NCBI GenBank assembly: GCA_964629015.1
Contig: CAZVMN010000006.1
Span: 124,001-188,000 of the forward strand
Origin: Oceanococcus sp964629015
GTDB taxonomy: Bacteria > Pseudomonadota > Gammaproteobacteria > Nevskiales > Oceanococcaceae
Length of the DNA: 64,000 nucleotides
Direction: 5' to 3'
Shown: positions 44,589-52,451 of the stretch, in pieces
Layout: the number at the start of each line of letters is the position of its first letter
Numbering within the stretch: position 1 is the stretch's first letter
Notes under the pieces: generated by a model
What the model was told of the DNA's origin: nothing
What the model saw: the letters and a program-made list of their open reading frames with translations, nothing else
The model's database searches: none
Position numbers and translations under genes: made by a program

Positions 44589-45238
44589 ACCCGGCACACA
44601 TCGAAAACCCCTCACAACATGTGTGTGCCGCAAACCCGGCCGTGTTGGCGGAGATCTATGAGCCGGATATCAATCTGGCCATCTGGCAGGCGGAGCTGTC
44701 CAGCGCAGTGCGCGACTATGCCCACGCGTTGAGCCTCAATACCCCGGCACCGAACCTGAAAATCACCGGCTGCACTGCGGACATCATTGACGAATTGAGC
44801 ACGCGATTGCCTCAAGATTTACGACGTCAACACTTGCTTGAACATGTGCGCCGTTGCTGTGAAATGTTCACGGACTTGTTCGACGCCAAAGACCTCGGCT
44901 TGCGTTTCGAGACCCTGGACCGCGCCATGTGCCCACGCTTTCATGTCGACAACCTGCCGGTCAGATTGATCACCACGCTGCATGGTGTTGCCACCGAATG
45001 GCTGCCGGAATTTGCCGTCGATCGACAGTGGCTGGGCCGCCGCGGCGCGAATCAACCCGACCAGACCTCGGGGCTGATCCGCGACATCAATGCTGTCGCG
45101 CACATGCATGCCGGTGACGTCGCACTGATGAAAGGCGAAGGCTGGGAGGGCAACCAGGGCCGTGGCCTGGTCCATCGCTCGCCGCAACCCGGCCCAGGAG
45201 CCAGCCGCTTGGTCCTGACACTGGATTGGGTGTCCTGA
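44585..45238 (+). CDS. DUF1826 family protein
   Basis: The 217-aa soluble protein carries CPRFHVDNLPVRLITTLHG, the ATEWLPE segment and GLVHRSP near the C-terminus, which I recognise as DUF1826. The conserved Cys/His residues resemble a cupin-like metal centre. DUF1826 genes are frequent neighbours of Zur-controlled CobW genes; their function is unknown. It overlaps zigA by 4 nt and is followed by zur after 25 nt. Confidence 0.85.
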   Translation: MNPAHIENPSQHVCAANPAVLAEIYEPDINLAIWQAELSSAVRDYAHALSLNTPAPNLKITGCTADIIDELSTRLPQDLRRQHLLEHVRRCCEMFTDLFDAKDLGLRFETLDRAMCPRFHVDNLPVRLITTLHGVATEWLPEFAVDRQWLGRRGANQPDQTSGLIRDINAVAHMHAGDVALMKGEGWEGNQGRGLVHRSPQPGPGASRLVLTLDWVS

Positions 45239-45263
45239 GCACAATCTCGTTTAAAATGAGCGC

Positions 45264-45728
45264 ATGTCGACTCCCCAACACGCCAAAAAAGCTGTTCAGC
45301 TGGCCGAACGACTGTGTCATGAACGCGGTGTGCGCCTGACCCAGCAGCGACGCGATGTGCTGGCCATCATCAGCGCCAGCACGCGGCCTCTTGGGGCCTA
45401 CGACATCATGGAAGCGCTTCGCGCCAAGCAACCCAGAATCGCCCCGCCAACGGTCTACCGCGCACTCGATTTTTTACGCGCAGAAGGCCTTATCCACAAG
45501 CTGGAATCTCTGCATGCCTACGTCGGCTGCCAACATCCGGATCATCCGCACTTCAGCCAGTTTCTGATCTGCAATGACTGCGGTGATGTGGATGAGTTGC
45601 ACAGCGCCGGCGTGACCGGAAGCCTCGACGACGCGGCCCGGGCACGGGGATTTACCCCAGACCACCGCACCATTGAGGTGGTCGGTCGTTGTGCGCGTTG
45701 CTCGGACGAAACCTCACACACAAAATAG
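45264..45728 (+). CDS. zur: Fur family zinc uptake regulator Zur
   Basis: The 154-aa protein has a winged helix (RLTQQRRDVLAII... TVYRALDFLRAEGLIHKLES) and a C-terminal dimerisation domain. The structural zinc site is C103-X2-C106 with C143-X2-C146. Regulatory ligands corresponding to E. coli Zur are probably C89, H96, E111 and a His near 78-84. It is the distal gene of zigA-DUF1826-zur, which would make the regulator autoregulated through the zigA box. Confidence 0.93.
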   Translation: MSTPQHAKKAVQLAERLCHERGVRLTQQRRDVLAIISASTRPLGAYDIMEALRAKQPRIAPPTVYRALDFLRAEGLIHKLESLHAYVGCQHPDHPHFSQFLICNDCGDVDELHSAGVTGSLDDAARARGFTPDHRTIEVVGRCARCSDETSHTK

Positions 45729-45732
45729 AAAC

Positions 45733-45763
45733 CCCTCCGCAAGCAAACTTGCGGAGGGTTTTT
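45733..45763. terminator. Intrinsic terminator after zur
   Basis: A perfect 11-bp stem CCCTCCGCAAG/CTTGCGGAGGG with a 4-nt loop is followed by five T. It lies 4 nt after the zur stop and can also serve the converging small gene, because A residues precede it. Confidence 0.93.
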
Positions 45764-45774
45764 CGTCTCCGAGT

Positions 45775-45963
45775 CTAGTGGTGGTCGTGGTCGGACTCGC
45801 CCAACTCCCCAATCAGCAGCACGCCATCGTCGCAGCCAAAGCCAGACCAATGGGCATTGGATCCGCCGCCGTGCAATGACAGACAGCTTTCTTCGCTGCG
45901 CCCTTCGTCGTGGAGATCATGGTTGTGCAGTTCGTGCAAGACGAATTGTTTTAAGCCTTGCAT
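45775..45963 (-). CDS. Small His-rich protein, probable zinc-island member
   Basis: This 62-aa protein has 9 His and 2 Cys. An N-terminal cluster reads HELHNHDLHDE, and the protein ends in SDHDHH. GGGAG lies 5 nt before the ATG, a strong ribosome binding site. It converges on zur across the terminator, and its upstream region is shared with the Zur-box-like site at 46,054. I recognise no family. A zinc buffer or chaperone is a reasonable guess from composition and position only. No signal peptide is seen, so it should be cytoplasmic. Confidence 0.72.
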   Translation of the reverse strand: MQGLKQFVLHELHNHDLHDEGRSEESCLSLHGGGSNAHWSGFGCDDGVLLIGELGESDHDHH

Positions 45964-46053
45964 AGCACTCCCTGTTGCGTTGCGATCCCGGCACTCTCAA
46001 GCCGGGTGAATCGATAAGAACGGCCTGCGTAACCAGCAGTCCGCTTTTTGTAA

Positions 46054-46068
46054 TGTTATATTGTTTCA
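46054..46068. promoter_or_regulatory. Second Zur-box-like operator
   Basis: TGTTATA-T-TGTTTCA matches the Zur core TGTTATA-N-TATAACA perfectly in the left half and at 4 of 7 positions on the right. It lies 34 nt before the beta-propeller lipoprotein gene and 90 nt from the His-rich gene, in the divergent region between them. A TATATT hexamer overlaps it. Confidence 0.6.
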
Positions 46069-46101
46069 TTGTTATCCCACATTTGCAGCACGGAAACGAC
46101 T

Positions 46102-47028
46102 ATGACAAGCGTCCCCAACATCCCCAGATTCATTGCCATCACAGCCATACTTGCCATCAGCGCCTGCTCTGACAGCTATGTCGCATCACCGCAGGACAAC
46201 GGCAAACTGAAGGGCACAATTGCCTTCGTTTGCGAATTCGATCAGGGCGACAATGACGAGCTGTGTCTGCTCAACCCCGACGGAAGCAATCTTCGCCGCA
46301 TCACCAACAATGCCGGCCCAGATCTCGCGCCGGCTTGGAGCCCAGACGGCACAAAGCTGAGTTTCAACAGCCGTCGCCCTCCTCACAGCGACCGCCCGCA
46401 AATCTACAGCTACAACCTGGCCAGCAAACTGGTCCTGCGCATCTCGAGCAGTGATGTGCAAGATCACCGACCATCGTGGACGCCCAACGGACAAGCTGTG
46501 GTGTTCCAGCGCGGCGATTTTTTAAGTGGTTTTGAACTGTACCGACAGGCTGAACGCAATGGTCATCCCCAGCAGCTCACCACATATACGGGACACATCA
46601 GCGCAGCGGGTTCGTATTCACCGGATGGGCAGTTCTTGCTGTTTCAGTCCAATTTTGCGATCGACGACCTGTTTCCCTTCTCGACCTACATCGTCGATGT
46701 CGCCAGCGGCTCCACCACCCAGCTGGCAACCAGCGTCACTGACTCTCACGATGGTCCGCGCTTTTCGCCGGATGGGACAAAGGTGGCATTCGCCGCGGCC
46801 GGCAATCTGTTCACTGTGGACAGATCCACGGGATCGGTCTCACAAATCACCCACGGCGGATTTTATGACCTGGCACCGGACTGGTCGCCAGACGGCTCCA
46901 TGTTGGTCTTCCAATCCGATCGCAAGCACCCGGACACCGCCTCGCTACATATCATCGAACTGGAGACGGGCGCGATCCACTATATTGGCGATGGCCGTAC
47001 TCCCGTGTGGACCGCCACCGAGCACTGA
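46102..47028 (+). CDS. TolB-like beta-propeller (PD40) lipoprotein
   Basis: The 308-aa protein has a lipoprotein signal (ILAISAC lipobox, near Cys22) and repeated PD40 motifs such as LAPAWSPDGTKLSF, RPSWTPNGQAVVF, GPRFSPDGTKVAF and LAPDWSPDGSMLVF, giving a beta-propeller of about six blades. ATG 46102 is chosen for its signal peptide; an earlier in-frame start at 46069 is possible. It is the first gene behind the second Zur-like box and may be the periplasmic partner of the ABC system downstream; that link is inference. Confidence 0.85.
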   Translation: MTSVPNIPRFIAITAILAISACSDSYVASPQDNGKLKGTIAFVCEFDQGDNDELCLLNPDGSNLRRITNNAGPDLAPAWSPDGTKLSFNSRRPPHSDRPQIYSYNLASKLVLRISSSDVQDHRPSWTPNGQAVVFQRGDFLSGFELYRQAERNGHPQQLTTYTGHISAAGSYSPDGQFLLFQSNFAIDDLFPFSTYIVDVASGSTTQLATSVTDSHDGPRFSPDGTKVAFAAAGNLFTVDRSTGSVSQITHGGFYDLAPDWSPDGSMLVFQSDRKHPDTASLHIIELETGAIHYIGDGRTPVWTATEH

Positions 47029-47037
47029 GTTTTTTGA

Positions 47038-47168
47038 GTCAGGCCACGCCCTTGCACTTGGAATCGTGACTGTATGCCTCAGCCAAGCCTGAATAGCTCG
47101 CACATCATGTGCTTGTTCACCGCGACGGCGTCCTCAGTGACGACTCTGGCTCATCAATGTGGCCTGAC
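47038..47168 (+). repeat. Long inverted repeat in the leader of the ABC genes
   Basis: GTCAGGCCAC (47038-47047) is repeated in inverse orientation as GTGGCCTGAC (47159-47168), enclosing 111 nt that include a smaller GCACA/TGTGC hairpin (47100-47112). The structure fills the 161-nt gap between the lipoprotein and the ABC ATPase gene. No T tract follows, so it is not a plain terminator. Confidence 0.5.
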
Positions 47169-47189
47169 CTCAAGGCATGAGTGCTCTAG

Positions 47190-47834
47190 ATGAATCTTCT
47201 AAATATTGAGCATCTACAGCATCGATATGCCCAAGATGTGGCGCTGAAACTCGACCACCTCACGCTCTCCGCAGGTGAACAGCTGCTGGTGCTGGGGCCA
47301 TCCGGTTGCGGCAAGAGCACCCTTCTGCATGTCATCGCCGGTCTGCTCCGCCCCAGCAGCGGCCGGATCAGCGTATGCGGGCAGGATTTGAGCCAGCTGT
47401 CCGCCAGTGCCATGGACCGTTTTCGCGGCCACCATCTGGGTATTATTTTTCAGCGCTTGCATCTGATTCCCGCCTTGACCGTGGCGCAAAATCTGGCGCT
47501 GGCCCAGCGTCTTTCGCGCAGCTCAGGCGGAGGGCACGATGTCCAAGATATGTTGGCTCGTCTGGGCATCGAGAGCTGCGCGAATGCATTGCCCGGTACG
47601 CTGAGTCAAGGCCAGGCACAGCGTGTCGCGGTGGCCCGCGCCTTGGTCCACAGCCCACGCCTGCTGTTGGCTGACGAACCCACGTCCAGCCTGGATGACG
47701 ACAACGCACAACGCAGCATGACGCTGATTCGTGAACACGCCCAAAAAACCGGCGCAGGCTTGATCGTGGTAACCCATGATCAACGCCTGCGGGGCCAGTT
47801 CACACGTGAACTGGTGATGGAGGGAAGCCCATGA
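47190..47834 (+). CDS. ABC transporter ATP-binding protein (LolD/MacB-like)
   Basis: The 214-aa ATPase has Walker A GPSGCGKST, the signature LSQGQAQRVAVARAL, Walker B LLLADEPTSSLDD and the VTHDQ switch His. Its family serves FtsX-like permeases that act mechanically or in lipoprotein and metabolite export. It overlaps the permease gene by 4 nt. No clear ribosome binding site precedes the ATG at 47190. An ATPase-permease-DUF3299 trio under Zur control is known in Pseudomonas (the PA4064-PA4066 region, from memory). Confidence 0.93.
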   Translation: MNLLNIEHLQHRYAQDVALKLDHLTLSAGEQLLVLGPSGCGKSTLLHVIAGLLRPSSGRISVCGQDLSQLSASAMDRFRGHHLGIIFQRLHLIPALTVAQNLALAQRLSRSSGGGHDVQDMLARLGIESCANALPGTLSQGQAQRVAVARALVHSPRLLLADEPTSSLDDDNAQRSMTLIREHAQKTGAGLIVVTHDQRLRGQFTRELVMEGSP

Positions 47835-49057
47835 CCTGGTTGCGTTTCGCCCTGGCCAATCTCCGCCACAACGCATTGGGCAGTGCTGTCAACGTCATAC
47901 TCCTGGCCCTGGGCACCGCCAGTATCGTTTTGCTCCTGCTCGCCAGTGAACAGTTCTCTCGCACGCTGGCCCGTGACGCGCAGAACATTGATCTCGTCCT
48001 CGGGGCCAAAGGCAGCCCGGTACAGTTGATTTTGTCCAGCGTCTATCACGCCGACATACCCACGGGAAACATCCCGCTGGAAAGCGCAATGCGGTGGGCA
48101 GAAGATCCCCGCATAGCTGCGGCTGTGCCCTTATCCCTGGGGGACAGCTACCAAGGTTTTCGCATTGTCGGCACCCGTCCGCAATACGCTGAGCTGTACG
48201 CTGCCCAACTCAGCGCCGGTCGCTATTGGGATGCGCCGATGCAAGCTGTACTCGGAGCATCCGTAGCTCGCGCCACTGGTTTAGCCTTGAACGACACATT
48301 CTCTGGTGCTCACGGGCTGGTCGCCAGTACTGACGTGCACGAGCATCAGAAGTACACGGTGGTAGGGGTGCTAGACGACAGCGCGAGCGTGCTTGACCGT
48401 TTGATACTCACGTCACTTGAAAGCGTTTGGGCACTGCATGACGGTGAGCATGATGAACACGAAGAGGCTGATCATCAGCACCGTCACGATGATGATCACG
48501 GCAATGAATCTTCGCGCGAAATCACCGCCATGCTGCTGCGTTACGCCTCGCCTATGGCAGCAATCAGTCTGCCGCGTCAGATCAACAGCACGTCGATGAT
48601 CCAGGCTGCCTCGCCTGCTTTCGAGCTATCGCGCCTGCTGCAATTGGTCGGCTTGGGCGTGGACGGTTTGCGCGCGTTCGCGGCCATCCTCATCGTCACT
48701 GCCGGATTCGGCATCTTCGCCGCGCTGTATGGCGCACTCAAGTCGCGCAGCGCGGATCTGGCCACGCTGCGCTGCCTCGGCGCTACACGTGGTGATCTGA
48801 TGTTTGCCCTGCTACTGGAAGGTTTGATCCTGTCCATACTGGGTGCCGTTGTGGGCTTCGCCCTAGGACATCTGGCAACAACAGCTTTGGGTCTTTGGCT
48901 GGAGGCCACGCGCGGTGTTTCGGTAACCGGTCTCATTTGGCTCCCGCAGGAATCCGTGCTGTTCCTGGGCATCGTGATCGTCGGCATTGTGGCCAGCGCC
49001 CTGCCCGCCTGGCAGGCGTATCGCGTGGACGTGATTCGCACATTGCAGGCACCCTGA
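47831..49057 (+). CDS. FtsX/MacB-like ABC permease with His-rich periplasmic loop
   Basis: The 408-aa protein has one N-terminal membrane helix (~15-38), a large periplasmic domain (~40-270) and three C-terminal helices with the FtsX block (AALYGALKSRSADLATLRCLGATRGDL). Between residues 203 and 223 lies an acidic His cluster with 7 His, well suited to bind zinc on the periplasmic side. That loop and the neighbours suggest metal sensing or metal-linked export; transport direction cannot be read from sequence. It overlaps the DUF3299 gene by one base (TGATG). Confidence 0.92.
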   Translation: MTWLRFALANLRHNALGSAVNVILLALGTASIVLLLLASEQFSRTLARDAQNIDLVLGAKGSPVQLILSSVYHADIPTGNIPLESAMRWAEDPRIAAAVPLSLGDSYQGFRIVGTRPQYAELYAAQLSAGRYWDAPMQAVLGASVARATGLALNDTFSGAHGLVASTDVHEHQKYTVVGVLDDSASVLDRLILTSLESVWALHDGEHDEHEEADHQHRHDDDHGNESSREITAMLLRYASPMAAISLPRQINSTSMIQAASPAFELSRLLQLVGLGVDGLRAFAAILIVTAGFGIFAALYGALKSRSADLATLRCLGATRGDLMFALLLEGLILSILGAVVGFALGHLATTALGLWLEATRGVSVTGLIWLPQESVLFLGIVIVGIVASALPAWQAYRVDVIRTLQAP

Positions 49058-49938
49058 TGCATCGAATTCTTATCGGTTTGTTGAGCATGACGCTGTGGAT
49101 ACTGGCCCACCCACTTCACGCCCAAGGTGCGCCAGAGACAACACCCGCAGCAACATTGTCACCAGCGGAACTCGAAGCCGAAGCGCCGAGCCAGATATCC
49201 AGTGCTCCCGACGCTGCGTCCAAGGTACCCACACTGTCTCTGTATGCCGAGTCCGCCTACCTGAACGCTGACGGCGAGCTCGTTGTTGACGTGCTGGAAC
49301 AGGACTACGCGTACTTTTCGCTGTCGATAACTGACCATCAAGGTTTGCCCATGAGCGGTATCGCTCCTGAGATCACGATCGACGGAGGCAGCCGCATCAT
49401 CAAGCTGGAGGAGTCCAACAGCGGCGCGGTCAGCAATGAATACGGTCAGTTTGATTTCGCAGTGATTGGAGGCGCTATGGGCATGGACACTCTCAGTGTT
49501 CGCGCTGCCGGCCAAACCACGCGCGCGCGCATCAATGTCATTAGCCTCAAAGCCGCCGGATTCGCCAGCCCCGAAGACATTGAAGGCGTGTTGTCGTGGA
49601 CAGAACTGACCCAAGCGCGCGTGGAATACACCGACACTGGCCTGACCGCCGAGTTTCCACCCGCCATTGCCGATCTCAATGGCAAACCCGTCAAGCTGGC
49701 GGGATTTATGCTCCCGCTGGAAGCTCAGCGACGGCAAACACGCTTTCTACTCACATCCAGCCCACCGAGCTGTTTCTTCCACATTCCTGGCGGCCCCGCC
49801 GGCGCGGCCGAGGTTGTTGCACCGAAAGGCATTGAAGTCAGCTGGGACTTGATTGTGCTCGAAGGGCGGCTCGAAACCCTGTCGTCCAGCGAAGATGGGG
49901 TTGTTTACAGATTGCTGGACGCGCAACAGCAGAAATAA
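49057..49938 (+). CDS. DUF3299 family periplasmic protein
   Basis: The 293-aa protein has a signal peptide ending near HPLHAQG. A Pro/Ala-rich linker is followed by a beta-sandwich-like middle (~60-165). The C-terminal DUF3299 domain (~170-285) includes GKPVKLAGFMLPLE and the block SSPPSCFFHIPGGPAGAAE. DUF3299 genes commonly follow FtsX-like permeases of this type; their role is unknown. I start it at ATG 49057, sharing one base with the permease stop. Confidence 0.88.
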   Translation: MHRILIGLLSMTLWILAHPLHAQGAPETTPAATLSPAELEAEAPSQISSAPDAASKVPTLSLYAESAYLNADGELVVDVLEQDYAYFSLSITDHQGLPMSGIAPEITIDGGSRIIKLEESNSGAVSNEYGQFDFAVIGGAMGMDTLSVRAAGQTTRARINVISLKAAGFASPEDIEGVLSWTELTQARVEYTDTGLTAEFPPAIADLNGKPVKLAGFMLPLEAQRRQTRFLLTSSPPSCFFHIPGGPAGAAEVVAPKGIEVSWDLIVLEGRLETLSSSEDGVVYRLLDAQQQK

Positions 49939-49939
49939 G

Positions 49940-49966
49940 AACGGCAGCGTCAAAGACGCCGCCGTT
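49940..49966. terminator. Hairpin between converging DUF3299 and katG genes
   Basis: A stem of AACGGC-A-GCGTC and GACGC-C-GCCGTT with a 3-nt loop lies 1 nt after the DUF3299 stop. No long T tract follows. It is a probable shared terminator. Confidence 0.6.
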
Positions 49967-49988
49967 GATTCAACAAGCGCGATCCGCC

Positions 49989-52280
49989 TTAGGACAGATC
50001 GAAGCGATCCAACTGCATCACTTTGACCCAGGCGGAGACGAAATCCTGCACGAACTTCTCCCTGGCATCGTCAGCGGCGTAGACCTCGGCAATCGCGCGC
50101 AGCTCGGAATGCGAGCCGAAAATCAAGTCAACCGGCGTAGCGGTCCAACGCAGATTACCGCTGGCCCGGTCACGCCCTTCATACAATCCATCCTGGCCGG
50201 GCACTTTTTGCCAGCGGGTCGACATGTCGAGCAGATTGATGAAGAAATCTTGACTGAGTTGACCCGGCTTGGTTGTGAAGACACCGTGTTTGGAACCCTG
50301 CGCATTGGCGTCTAGCACCCGCAGGCCTCCAACCAGAACGGTCATCTCCGGCACACTGAGGCTGAGCAGATTAGCCCGATCGACGAGCTTAGCCGCCGGT
50401 GAGACACGATTGCTCTTGTCGTAGTAATTACGGAAACCATCGGCAGCAGGCTCCAGCACTGCAAAAGACTCTGCGTCAGTTTGCTCTGCCGTGGCATCCA
50501 CGCGCCCCGGTGCGAAAGGCACTTTGACCTTAACGCCTGCCTTCTCTGCGGCTTTTTCCACCGCCGTGCTACCCGCCAGAACAATCACGTCAGCCAACGA
50601 GACTTTCCGCCGAGATGAGGCATTGAAGTCGCGCTGCACTTGTTCCAGCGAAGCCAACACCGTGGCAAGCTCGTCCGGGTTGTTGACCGGCCAATCCTTC
50701 TGCGGCGCCAGTCGCACACGCGCACCGTTGGCACCGCCGCGCATGTCGGTTGCGCGAAAGCTAGCTGCGGAGGCCCACGCGGTGCGCACCAGTTCGGGCA
50801 CGCTGTGACCGGTCTGCAGGATGGCGGCCTTGAGCTTTTTAACATCCGCATCATTGATGACCGGGCCCGAGGCCTTTGGCAACGGGTCTTGCCACAACAA
50901 ATCTTCATCGGGCAGGTCAACACTGACGTAACGTGACCGAGGCCCCATGTCGCGATGGGTCAACTTGAACCAGGCCTTGGCGAAGGCACGCTCAAACTCT
51001 TCCGGGTTTTCCTGGAAGCGTTTAGCGATTTTGCGATACGCCGGATCCTCCTTCAGCGACAGGTCGGTGGTGAACATGATAGGCGCATGGCGTTTGCTCT
51101 TATCATGCGCATCCGGCACCAGATTGGCGGCCTGACCATCGGCCGGAATCCACTGGGTGCCACCGGCAGGACTCTTGGTTTTGACCCACTCGAAGGCAAA
51201 CAAATTGTCCAGGTACTGCGTCGTCCAGGCGACCGGATTCACAGACCAAGCACCTTCCAGGCCGCTGGTTGTGGTGTCCGCACCCTTGCCGCTGCCACAT
51301 TTGTTTTTCCAGCCAAAGCCTTGCTCCTCGAGCGGAGCAGCAGCCGGCTCGGGGCCGACGCAGTCTTCTGGCTTTTTCGCCCCGTGTGCTTTGCCGAAGG
51401 TGTGACCACCGGCGATCAGGGCGACAGTCTCCTCGTCGTTCATGGCCATACGTGCAAAGGTATCGCGAATGTCCTGCGCGGCTGCCAAAGGATCAGGCAC
51501 ACCATTAGGGCCCTCCGGGTTGACGTAAATCAGGCCCATTTGCACTGCAGCCAGTGGGCGTTCCAGTTCGCGATCACCGCTGTAGCGTTCGTCCGCCAAC
51601 CATTCCTGCTCCGGCCCCCAATAAACCAGGTCGGGCTCCCAATCATCGGCGCGGCCACCGGCAAATCCGTAGGTTTTGAAACCCATGGATTCCAGCGCCA
51701 CATTGCCTGTCAAGACCATCAGGTCCGCCCACGACAAACTGCGCCCGTACTTCTGCTTAATCGGCCAAACCAGTCGACGCGCCTTATCCAAGTTCGCATT
51801 ATCCGGCCAACTGTTGAGCGGCTCAAAGCGTTGCTGCCCGCCACCCGCGCCACCGCGGCCATCGAAAATACGATAGGTGCCGGCGCTATGCCAAGCCATG
51901 CGAATAAAGAACGGCCCATAGTGACCGTAATCAGCCGGCCACCAGTCCTGCGATGTGGTCAGCGTGGCTTTGATGTCCTCCTTGACGGCCTCGATATCCA
52001 GCGTTTTGAATGCTGCTGCGTAGTCAAAGTTGTCGTCAAAAGGGCTGGATTCGGCGGCATGCTGACGCAAAGGCCGCAAATCCAGCTCTTCCGGCCACCA
52101 GAACGAATTCGGTTTAGCCATGCCGGGTTGCGACATGTCTGTGGAACTGGGCTGGACCGGTTCAGATTCCGGCTTGGGAACTGGGGGCGTCACATCATCG
52201 GCGGCGTTTCCGCAGGCCGACATCCAGGGTATGAGTGCAAGTGCGAGTGCACCCGCAACAAGTGGGGATCGGGTTCGCAT
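49989..52280 (-). CDS. katG: Catalase-peroxidase with export signal
   Basis: KatG breaks down hydrogen peroxide with a Trp-Tyr-Met adduct next to heme. The 763-aa precursor keeps the distal triad R127, W130 and H131 (RMAWHSAGTYR), the adduct Tyr in LVYWGPEQEW, the Met in AVQMGLIYVNPEG, and the proximal His in IAGGHTFGK. Both KatG halves are present. Unlike cytoplasmic KatG it starts with a signal peptide and SAC at residues 21-23, probably a lipobox, then a Pro/Ser linker. GAGGAG precedes ATG 52280. The 171-nt AT-rich divergent region upstream probably holds its promoter. Confidence 0.95.
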   Translation of the reverse strand: MRTRSPLVAGALALALIPWMSACGNAADDVTPPVPKPESEPVQPSSTDMSQPGMAKPNSFWWPEELDLRPLRQHAAESSPFDDNFDYAAAFKTLDIEAVKEDIKATLTTSQDWWPADYGHYGPFFIRMAWHSAGTYRIFDGRGGAGGGQQRFEPLNSWPDNANLDKARRLVWPIKQKYGRSLSWADLMVLTGNVALESMGFKTYGFAGGRADDWEPDLVYWGPEQEWLADERYSGDRELERPLAAVQMGLIYVNPEGPNGVPDPLAAAQDIRDTFARMAMNDEETVALIAGGHTFGKAHGAKKPEDCVGPEPAAAPLEEQGFGWKNKCGSGKGADTTTSGLEGAWSVNPVAWTTQYLDNLFAFEWVKTKSPAGGTQWIPADGQAANLVPDAHDKSKRHAPIMFTTDLSLKEDPAYRKIAKRFQENPEEFERAFAKAWFKLTHRDMGPRSRYVSVDLPDEDLLWQDPLPKASGPVINDADVKKLKAAILQTGHSVPELVRTAWASAASFRATDMRGGANGARVRLAPQKDWPVNNPDELATVLASLEQVQRDFNASSRRKVSLADVIVLAGSTAVEKAAEKAGVKVKVPFAPGRVDATAEQTDAESFAVLEPAADGFRNYYDKSNRVSPAAKLVDRANLLSLSVPEMTVLVGGLRVLDANAQGSKHGVFTTKPGQLSQDFFINLLDMSTRWQKVPGQDGLYEGRDRASGNLRWTATPVDLIFGSHSELRAIAEVYAADDAREKFVQDFVSAWVKVMQLDRFDLS

Positions 52281-52451
52281 GGACTGACTCCTCGTTTTTG
52301 GTTGTGGCTTTGTGCCAAAGCGAAACATATCATTTGATTTTTTAATTATTAATAGATTTTCGATTGTATTTTCTGATCGTTAACATTGTTTTCGCGTATC
52401 GCACGTCGCAACACCCAGCTCACCCTGATTCAATGGGATAATTGACGGCTG

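Noticed and set aside
48430..48510. His/Asp-rich permease stretch as a sequencing or frameshift artefact
   Set aside because: The frame is continuous on both sides into conserved FtsX sequence, and the loop lies in the periplasmic domain where inserts are tolerated.
50955..52337. 460-codon frame opposite katG
   Set aside because: It lies fully opposite a clear catalase-peroxidase and shows no family signature.
52281..52451. Fur, OxyR or Zur box in the AT-rich katG upstream region
   Set aside because: Several AT-rich partial matches exist, but none has a convincing symmetric consensus.
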